Shown: positions 35,801 through 42,315 of the stretch, piece by piece | Layout: each line of letters opens with the position of its first letter | Position numbering within the stretch: position 1 is the stretch's first letter | Assembly: GCA_036924285.1 (NCBI GenBank) | Contig: JAYKYS010000002.1 | Location: 7,812,001-7,876,000 of the forward strand | DNA length: 64,000 nucleotides | Direction of reading: 5' to 3' | Origin: Asterella californica | Lineage: Eukaryota; Streptophyta; Marchantiopsida; Marchantiales; Aytoniaceae | Program-made: the position numbers and the translations under genes | Notes under the pieces: model-generated | What the model was told of the DNA's origin: nothing | The model's database searches: none | Seen by the model: the letters and a program-made list of their open reading frames with translations, nothing else

Positions 35801-35882
35801 CGTCCTCAGACGAGGATTCTTGATCGTAAGAATCTCCGGTATCTATTTCTGAGACACTCTGATCGTCCTCCGTATCAGATTC
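32871..35882 (-). CDS. Inner pol: reverse transcriptase, RNase H, integrase
   Basis: Open frame from the TGA at 35883-35885 to the stop at 32871, about 1003 codons. No ATG begins it, so it was made as part of a larger polyprotein with the protease frame upstream, which is in the same frame and separated only by that TGA. Numbering from Leu at 35753: RT with KLNAVTKKDYYPLPF (139-153), [13 protein letters not shown] (201-213) and catalytic FIDD (231-234); RNase H with YTDAS (380-384) and TDHKAL (448-453); integrase zinc finger (His 592 to CKTCDVC at 628-634); catalytic Asp 662, Asp 722 and Glu 758, giving the D,D35E spacing; then a GPF-type C-terminal module (RYFGPFVVDKVW) without chromodomain. 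All catalytic residues are present, so this segment could still encode active enzymes if expressed. Confidence 0.93.
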   Translation of the reverse strand, partial: ESDTEDDQSVSEIDTGDSYDQESSSEDEGFGRDESLHQLSAIDLLPRPAVEKDPDKEELSEAEIVRRLSTLKFGINVTQEEKSRFLDIFRKYIHVFAFSYKDLKEVTLETHRIELEENARPVRQKQRRVNPTTAMMVKEEIDKLKEASFIYEVENSEWVSPIVIVKKKNGKLRVCIDYKKLNAVTKKDYYPLPFIDEILEEVAGHEWYSFGDGYSGYNQIKIAQEYQQLTTFTTPWGTFAFRVMPFGLCNAPATFQRFMNKVFEPFIGKFVRDFIDDFCVYGRKEDHFDHVIKVLQRLEQANASLNPEKCIFGCEEGLLLGHIISKNGIAVDPEKVKKIVDLPFPINLTKLRQFLGMVGYYRRFVFSFSNKAIALTMYMKKGVDFDLIVHDQKAKEAFEELKKALVTAPILAKPEWSKAFILYTDASNVAIGCTLSQLDGDGHDHPIAYASRQMVPAEKNYSVTEREGLAVIFGLKKFRHYLLGGKFSIVTDHKALKYIFNKPNAEGRIARWKILLTEYDYVIEDRSGKKHANADLLSRAYDDEGEEPFDDSFPDEHLMTITSIEEIPDEYKEIWSFLADGSFPEGMHTRERNALIKRCKPYTMVEGILFHQGADGLLRRAVGQKEAFKLMHEFHDGTVCGGHFAGKITAFKILDAGYHWRGIFKECLDYCKTCDVCQAFALKSTRTPPLRSIPVLGPFEKWGIDFVGPLNKTPRGNRYIVVATDYCTKWVEARPLRETNETEVGRFLWERIITRFGCPLELVSDRGGEFVGSMTIAMLQHFSIKPRVTTSYKPNANGLAEKTNLTLCMMLAKDAGVETAKHTWDKRLHAILWEYRTTTKTSTGYSPFRLVYGVESKLPIQFELDTFQTIQRKLKRSRGEDVVRSRREQLMELEETRAVAMIRMERAQAYQKKSYDKRLGKREVKPFQVGDWVMLYDAIRFKRARKKFLPRYFGPFVVDKVWSNFTYDLQELGGRRFDRVNHDKLKLFHRRKFSLHSEDGAKI

Positions 35883-36986
35883 TCAGTAGTCACTAGTGGG
35901 TCTATCAGAGTCAGAAGTCACAACTCCAACACCCGAGAGAGGAACTATCACTCTATGATCTCTAGGCCCAATCCGTAAGTATCCCTTGTGCCACCTATCA
36001 GTGGTGCGCACAGCTCTCAACCAAGGCCTACCTAGGAGCAAATCATAACTAGAGTCCTTTAACACTTGAAAGGACATCAATGTTTGAACTCCCATCACAG
36101 ACACGACCACCTTCTCTAACACACCAAGAGGTCTTATCCGTTGCTTGTTAGCCATCCCCACGACAATGCTAGCCGGGCGAGTTGGTTCCATCCCCAACTT
36201 CTTCATCAACCTCTCCGATATGGCGTTGACAGCCGATCCTCCATCCACCAATACGTTAGAGACGTAGTGACCATTCAACCGGACTTCAATCTTTGAAGCC
36301 CTAGTGCATACCTCTGAAGCATGCACATCCACCACACCAACTCCCACTGACTTTGATGTCTTGCTCTTGGGTTTCTTCTTCTTGCTTCTCTTAGAACTCA
36401 GTCCTCCTCTGAGTTCTCTTCGTAAGCTTGGATTAAGTGCGATCAGTTGTCCAACAGTGATGTTGGCTTTCTGAGCACCCACATCTTCAACCACATCATA
36501 TCCCGCTTGGGAAGATGAAATGGTGAAATCCGCCATCCCCAGCTTCCTTCTTGGCTCCCTTGGTGTACTCGAAATATTACTCGAACGAGTACTTCTACTT
36601 GCTGACTCCTCCATGAAAACCGGTTCATCAGAAAATCGAGTTCTTTTCCTTTCTTGAGCTAAAAGCTCCACCGGTGCATGAGAAGAGTTTGAACTCTCTC
36701 CTTTCTCGTAGATGGGATCTCGCACGACATCGATAGTAGCCACCCCCTTGTCTCGTCCTTGTGATGGATTTCCTCCACCCACATTCATTCTGACAGCTTC
36801 GGCACCTCTTGCTCCGTTGTTAGGACAATTTCGCTGGAAATGAGAACCTCCACACGTCCAACAAGTGATTCCTCCAAAGTTACCTTGGTTGCCTCCAAAG
36901 TTACCTTGATTTCCTCGGTTGGGATTGTTGTCGTAACCTCTTTGACCTCCTCCTCCACCTTTGTTCCTCCATTCTCGTAACTGCAC
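35883..36986 (-). CDS. Inner gag C-terminus and aspartic protease
   Basis: Frame of 367 codons ending at TGA 35883-35885. It begins within the end of gag in a different frame (minus one relative to gag), opening near 37045. It has a Gly/Gln/Asn-rich stretch, a zinc knuckle CWTCGGSHFQRNC, a basic Ser/Lys-rich linker and a protease core VLVDGGSAVNAIS with LLLGRPWL further on. The DGG active site, instead of DTG/DSG, is common in plant Ty3 elements of the Athila/Tat side. The closing TGA interrupts a continuous protease-pol frame. It could be a mutation of CGA or a natural readthrough codon. Confidence 0.82.
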   Translation of the reverse strand: MQLREWRNKGGGGGQRGYDNNPNRGNQGNFGGNQGNFGGITCWTCGGSHFQRNCPNNGARGAEAVRMNVGGGNPSQGRDKGVATIDVVRDPIYEKGESSNSSHAPVELLAQERKRTRFSDEPVFMEESASRSTRSSNISSTPREPRRKLGMADFTISSSQAGYDVVEDVGAQKANITVGQLIALNPSLRRELRGGLSSKRSKKKKPKSKTSKSVGVGVVDVHASEVCTRASKIEVRLNGHYVSNVLVDGGSAVNAISERLMKKLGMEPTRPASIVVGMANKQRIRPLGVLEKVVVSVMGVQTLMSFQVLKDSSYDLLLGRPWLRAVRTTDRWHKGYLRIGPRDHRVIVPLSGVGVVTSDSDRPTSDY

Positions 36987-37756
36987 ACGTTTATCTTGAG
37001 ATCCGCAAGAGTATCGGTGATGCTCTTCAGCTCGGCATGAAAATCAGAGGTGGCAGTAGACATCATTGTTGGGACAAACGGTCTTGGTCCCACCGTTGGA
37101 GTAGGAGCTGACGTTGAAGCAATCACCAATTGTGATGGTGCAGGTGCGATCGTTGTGACTACACCAGGAGTCGAAGTTGACACCAGAGCAGCATGATGAG
37201 GTTGGATGATATCTCCTTCATCCAAACTCTCTTCCATATTTGTCGCAATCTTGATGGCCTCCGCTTTTGTTGCTGGCTTCTCGTACCTCACTTGGGTTCG
37301 AATTGAAGGCCTCAACCCTCCCACCAAGTTCTTGGTCAACACTGCTCCAATCCCCGCCATCGTTAACTCCACATTGTCTCCACTCTTCCGTAGGACCGTC
37401 CGAAACCGTTGCTCCAACTTATCCACCCTTTCGGCATATTGCCGAACTTTCTCGTCGTCCCGTTGCTTCAAATGAGTAAGCTCCACCATGAGCTTCTCAT
37501 AACTCTCTTCTGGAAGAAATTCTTCGATGAGTGCATTACTCAACGTCTCCCATGTGTCCTCAACTGCACCAGGTGTCTTGCTCTTCACTCGGTCTTCATA
37601 CCACGTAAGAGCAAAATCTTCTAAAAACTCTAGCAGTAACAACACTCATTGTTCCTTCCTTCTCACGTTGTTTCCGATGCAACCCCTTTTGAAGTCTCGT
37701 ACAAATGGTTCTACATCTTCATTGTCCTTCCCATGAAACACTGGTAACTTCCCCAT
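36785..37756 (-). pseudogene. Inner gag with one premature stop
   Basis: ATG at 37754-37756 (MGKLPVFHGKDNEDV) opens gag. A TGA at 37646-37648 interrupts it after 36 codons, and the frame then continues for 286 codons with LLLEFLEDFALTWYEDRV, WETLSNALIEEFLP and the VRQYAERVDKLEQRF block typical of retrotransposon gag. The TGA stands where W is expected before the LL.FL.D.A..WY motif, consistent with TGG to TGA. The true gag probably leaves this frame around 36990-37040 for the overlapping frame that holds the zinc knuckle. The same stop is present in unit 2. Confidence 0.8.
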
Positions 37757-37969
37757 CTTGTAACTATTCTTTCTACCCTTCTAATTTTTGTGCAATAACT
37801 ACTCGCTAAAAGAGTACGAACATCACCAATTCCATTCGCGAATAATCTACCATAGGTAAAATGAAAGGAAATGGTTGTAACAACACCTCTTGTGCCATCT
37901 CTTCTCCCAAGGTAATCATGAGCCTGAGTCGCATCACCGCCTTCTCCACCATCCGAATGACGATCTCCA

Positions 37970-38446
37970 TCACAACTCAGCCGAGTCCTCTTTTGAAGTC
38001 GACAACTTCTCCGTCTCAGCTCTTTGAGTCTCGTCCAACTTATCGACTACTGACGTAAGTAGGGCGGCCACATCGACGCACTTGTGTCCTCTTGATAGAT
38101 CACCCACTCCACAACTTGGACAAGGATCTTCGCCTAGAAGATGAATTGGCGCTGGTGACGATGGATCCACTCGAAGACTTAAATCAGTAAACTCCCGCTT
38201 CCCTTTAGCTCTCTCGGTTCTGATTCTAGTTGGACAATTCACTACTTTGTGTCCCAACCCTCTACAGAAATAACACCACAAGTCGGTTTCTACTCTTCTC
38301 CTCGGAGATTCTACTTGAGGTTTAGTACTAGGGTTTTCAAACTCGACGATAATCTCTCTCGAACTTTCTTCGACACTTACTATGACATCTAAACCTTGAG
38401 GAAGGTTTCTAAGTCTAACTTTCCAATCTTTTGAATTTCCACTCAT
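37970..38446 (-). CDS. Inner-element leader ORF with two Cys-rich clusters
   Basis: 158 codons from ATG 38444-38446, upstream of gag in the same orientation. It contains a canonical CCHC knuckle (CYFCRGLGHKVVNC) and, about 60 residues on, a second Cys/His cluster (CPSCGVGDLSRGHKC). The N-terminal half (WKVRLRNLPQGLDVIVSVEE) is not recognisable. An ORF with its own zinc knuckle between the 5' LTR and gag is unusual for Ty3. It may be an accessory nucleic-acid-binding protein or captured host sequence. It is intact in both units with one amino-acid difference. Confidence 0.6.
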   Translation of the reverse strand: MSGNSKDWKVRLRNLPQGLDVIVSVEESSREIIVEFENPSTKPQVESPRRRVETDLWCYFCRGLGHKVVNCPTRIRTERAKGKREFTDLSLRVDPSSPAPIHLLGEDPCPSCGVGDLSRGHKCVDVAALLTSVVDKLDETQRAETEKLSTSKEDSAEL

Positions 38447-38577
38447 GTTGCACCTTCTCAACCATTAAGTGGACAAAATATCATAGAGGAAAATAATTCT
38501 ACATCACTTTCTTAACTCTTCCGAGCTTTATACTGGAAATCGTGTATTACACATGCTATACACGAAATAAAATCTAA

Positions 38578-38895
38578 TTAACTATCGAAGATATGATCCT
38601 CCTCACCATTGTTTGTACTAATCACAACAGACATCTTGAACTCACTCTTGTAAGGATCCAACTCTACTTCACCAGGAGCATTCGTGGCCTCCATCGTGAA
38701 TGATGCTTTAAACTCGGCTTTCTTCAAATCTGTGCCAATGGTCGCGGAAGCTTCTTCGTATAGAGTAAAGAGGGCACCCCAAGTGCTATAGATGCGAGTT
38801 CGTAACTCATCTATACTTAACTTCGGCTTCTCCGTCTCAGTTCGAACTCCTAAACGTCTCTTCTTCCACCTCGTCATTCGAACTGGATTCCCCAT
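38578..38895 (-). CDS. Inner-element leader ORF of unknown function
   Basis: 105 codons from ATG 38893-38895, first frame after the 5' LTR leader. Basic N-terminus (RMTRWKKRRLG), then an acidic, mostly unstructured-looking C-terminal half. No recognised motif. It may be translated separately or be leader sequence. Confidence 0.4.
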   Translation of the reverse strand: MGNPVRMTRWKKRRLGVRTETEKPKLSIDELRTRIYSTWGALFTLYEEASATIGTDLKKAEFKASFTMEATNAPGEVELDPYKSEFKMSVVISTNNGEEDHIFDS

Positions 38896-39044
38896 GAAGT
38901 ATCTTCAAGACCTCCTTGTATGCCGAAACGTATATCTCTTAGTTGGTAAGAGATCTCTCCAAGATTTTTGTGGTCTCCAGTAGCTCAACCTCCAAGATAC
39001 TAAATCATGAAGTTTCAACAGAAACTTCCCTAATCAGAAGAGAT

Positions 39045-39480
39045 GGTGATGACTGTACAAATTTTCAGAGAACTGAAATTTGTATATTTTCACTTCCCTC
39101 ATGGTTGTCAACCCCCTCCACTTTGAAAAATCCTTTCTCCCTCTTCAGACCTCATCTTCTCATGATTTCTTTTGTCCTGGATAGCTTATCAGCCACTCTA
39201 AAACACTGGAAAGTTTCTCAGGAAAATAAAATTCACAGAAAATCTGACACTGACTGTAAACTTTTTCCAGAGAACAGAATTCTTCAACTCTCACGAATAG
39301 ACCCCCTCAACTTTGAAAAATCATTGCTCCCTCTCTAGACCACCTTTTCCTATGATTTCTTTTGTCTTAGATAGGTTATCAGCCAATCTAAAACACTGGA
39401 AAGTTTCACAGGAAAATAAAATTCACAGAAAAGTTGACAGCGACTGTACAAATTTTCCAGAGAGCAGAATTTCTAAACTC
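39045..39480 (-). repeat. 190-bp tandem repeat in the inner-element leader
   Basis: ACCCCCTC(C/A)ACTTTGAAAAATC at 39111 recurs at 39301, and the following TCTTTTGTC, ATCAGCCA.TCTAAAACACTGG and AATAAAATTCACAGAAAA blocks recur at the same spacing. There are about 2.3 copies with moderate divergence. They lie between primer site and the first leader ORF, in the packaged RNA leader. Confidence 0.85.
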
Positions 39481-39761
39481 ACAAATTTCTCTCCTCTAAT
39501 AACTTTTCTCTCCTCCTTTCTCTACAACTCTTGTTGCACCTTCTTTCAACTCTCCTCAAACCCTTTCTAAGTGAACAAGATGTAAAGAATGACTTCGAAC
39601 GCGTCATATATCACTACGGGATACACGAAAGGTTCTAACGTTGCTAACATCGCGTTAGCTCTCTCTCCTCCCAACGTTCTCTCCATGTGCTCTCTCATAA
39701 TCTCCTTTTGTCGAATATAGAACTGAACTCTAAACATCGTTCAACGATCCCTTCAAGTGAG

Positions 39762-39779
39762 GTCCCGGCAACGGAACCA
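39762..39779 (-). other. Primer binding site of the inner element, unit 1
   Basis: On the minus strand TGGTTCCGTTGCCGGGAC starts four bases inside the 5' LTR. It is not the initiator-Met sequence. It resembles the TGGCGCCGTTGCCGGGGA (Asp tRNA type) site of Athila/Tat elements, with differences in the first bases. Confidence 0.75.
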
Positions 39780-39783
39780 AAAA

Positions 39784-40698
39784 TGTAAACCCTCCGCGGT
39801 CCTAACGATCAACTACCCCCCGATCTCTCAACCTCCACGATCGTCATCCACGAATCTGCAAATGTCGGGCCTGTCTCTCACTCAGGGGTCACCTCTGATG
39901 GCTTTGATGGAAGCACACCATGAATCTTGAAGGGAAAAATGCTAAGTTCACTCTCATTCATACACCCACAAACTTATCAACTAAAATCTCCATAATCTCA
40001 TCCACTAAAATCCTCCATTCTAACGACGTCTCTCAAGTTCTCACATGCTAAAAATGTCCCACACTCTCTATATTACTCAAGTTGTCATTACGACAATGTG
40101 AAAACAAGGATGAGGAGCTCTTCTCTACTCCTCTATTTATACATTCTAGGTTTTTACTTTGGTACCCCCGGTAACTCAGCCGTAACTACTTTTACCGGGT
40201 TTTACTAAGATATTACTTAAGGTAAAAGCATTGATCACATGGGCTTTTTATCTTTTCACATGGGCTTATTCCTTCAAAGTCAACAACTTCTAGAAGGATT
40301 CTGGAATATTCTCAAGGAATCTCGAATTTCCACCCCCCCTCTACACTAGGACCCACTAAAAAGGAAACATGTGGAATCTCTTCTTGTTTTTAATGCCCAC
40401 AAAGTCCACAACTTTAATCCAACCACTAATATCAAGTCAAAAAGGAGATAAGGGATACTTTCCACCTCCTTTCTACCTTTTAGACAAGATGACAAGATAG
40501 TAGTGCTCACTCTTTAGCAAATATCTGAATTCTGCCAAAAGTACAGCTAAGTTTAACCATAACTAACTTTTAGATAGTCATGACTAACTTGATACATCCT
40601 TAAAGTACTTTGGCAGCCAATAAACATTCTCAACACTTAGTTATAACTAAACACCTTACTAATAGACAAACTTCCTATGTGTAACATAGGTCGTTACA
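39784..40698 (-). repeat. Inner 5' LTR, unit 1
   Basis: Same 915 bp as 31943-32857 with no difference seen by eye. Confidence 0.95.
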
Positions 40699-40702
40699 GT
40701 TC

Positions 40703-42315
40703 CAGTTGTTCCAGTTGTTCAGGCACCTATGGTACCTCCGAAGAAGGATGATTCAAACTTTGAGGAGATCATGCGTGGAATGCGAGACTTGCAGATCAAG
40801 CTCACCAGATTGGAGGAACAAGGGTCTACAAGCGGAGCGAAACCTGTTGAGAAGCAAGGCTGGATCCAGCGGTGTATCTGGTGCGATGGTACAGATCATC
40901 CGCGCAGAGATTGCAAGGAGTTCAGTGATACCTTGCAGCAAGGGGTGATCTTATGGAAGGATGGGAAGGTAGCGTTGAGGGATACTGGTGCACTTCTTCA
41001 GACCAACTTTGGTAGAGGAGGGATGAAGAAGTTGGTTGAGGACCACCTATCAGCACAAGCAGTCGCCATCGTGGAAGCTGGAACTTATGGCACAAGGGTA
41101 GAGGATCAGGCTGAGAGGAGTTTCAACAAGCAAGTTGAGCCAAGTGAGTTGTGGTCATCTGCCATCTCCATGAAACAGAAAGGGAAGATGGCACGTGAGA
41201 CGTTGCAGAGGACAGCTGCTACGATCAGAAGGGATACTGGATGGGAGGATCCGATAGAAGCTCTATCGGTGCATGCGTACATCGTCAAGAACCAACACGA
41301 AACGTTGTTGGAAGAGAAGAGAAGGCGAGATTCAGAGGATTCAGGAGAAGGGACTTCTTCAAAGAGACAGACTCGAGGGGAGAAGATTCGCCAAGAGCTT
41401 CGGGATGCAGGAGCTCAAGACCTACTGATGGACGATGCTCCTTCTCCATCGAAGGAAAAATCTCAGAAGGAGAAGGGTAAGCCGGCTGCATACAAGCTAC
41501 AGTCGGATATCGAGGCGTCAACAGACTTGAAGGGAGTCTTGGAAGATCGCATTCTGAATGCGAAGGTGGAGTTTACTTTGAGAGAAGTGTTAGGCATCGC
41601 CAAGCGTGAGTTTCATGATGTCATCATCGATGTCATCAAACGGAAACGACAGATTACGGGTGAGACTGGTTTATCGCATGCTTTGGATACTAGGATGTCT
41701 GTGGATGAGGAGAGAGAGCTTGCAAGGTGCAGTGTCTATTCTCCAGAGGAAGAAAGAGATCGAAGGCGGAGGGTGCATTTTGAGGATGAAGAGGAGGATG
41801 GGAAGCGGAGCTCAAGTCATTACAGCCACAGTCACTGGGCTCGAGCTACGACGGAGACGTTGGTGAGGATCGAGGACTTGGATGAGCCGGTGGTTGCTCT
41901 TATCGATCATGGATCAGAAATCACCATCATGTCGAAGGAGCTATACAAGAGGAAGAAGTGACCGATCGACACAGAGCATGGATGGATCATAAGAGCAGCC
42001 AACAACACGAGAGGAGACTTGTATGGAGCTTGTCCAGACATCAGAGTGCGCGTAGGTGATGTTGCTATAGAGCAAAACTTCTTTGTTCAGGAAGCAACAT
42101 CATACCCACTCATTCTGGGGCAACCTTTCATCATAGCAACCCGGATGGAGACAAAGGTACTGGACGACGGATCTGTGTATGCTAGGATCCGAAGTCAAGA
42201 TGGGAAGAGAGCGGTACAGTTCCTGACTGTACCGTCCAACCACGAGCGCAACCGAGATCGTTTGAGGGAGAAGCCGCTTCCAAGGGTGAGTGAAGAGTTC
42301 AAGGATTTTCGTTGA
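40703..42315 (+). pseudogene. Outer gag C-terminus and protease
   Basis: Continues gag after the nested element. A zinc knuckle CIWCDGTDHPRRDC is at 40873-40914, followed by FGRGGMKKL, a long Arg/Glu/Ser-rich part, the conserved block STDLKGVLEDRIL / LREVLGIAKREF / IIDVIKRKR (41518-41650), and an aspartic protease with VALIDHGSEI (active site at 41905-41913; DHG where DTG/DSG is usual) and PLILGQPFI. A TGA at 41959-41961 breaks the frame just after the active site; the next codons continue normally. The frame ends at 42313-42315, overlapping the pol frame by 22 bp. Confidence 0.85.

Larger units (their letters stand above)
31943..40698 (-). mobile_element. Inner Ty3/gypsy element nested in the outer gag, unit 1
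   Basis: 8756-bp element on the minus strand: 5' LTR 39784-40698, primer site 39762-39779, two leader ORFs, gag, protease, RT-RNaseH-integrase, polypurine tract, 3' LTR 31943-32857. Both LTRs are 915 bp, begin TG and end CA, and look identical by eye, so it inserted recently. A 4-bp target duplication GTTC lies at 31939-31942 and 40699-40702. The integrase has no chromodomain; RT and integrase motifs are of the non-chromovirus (Athila/Tat-like) type. Confidence 0.95.
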
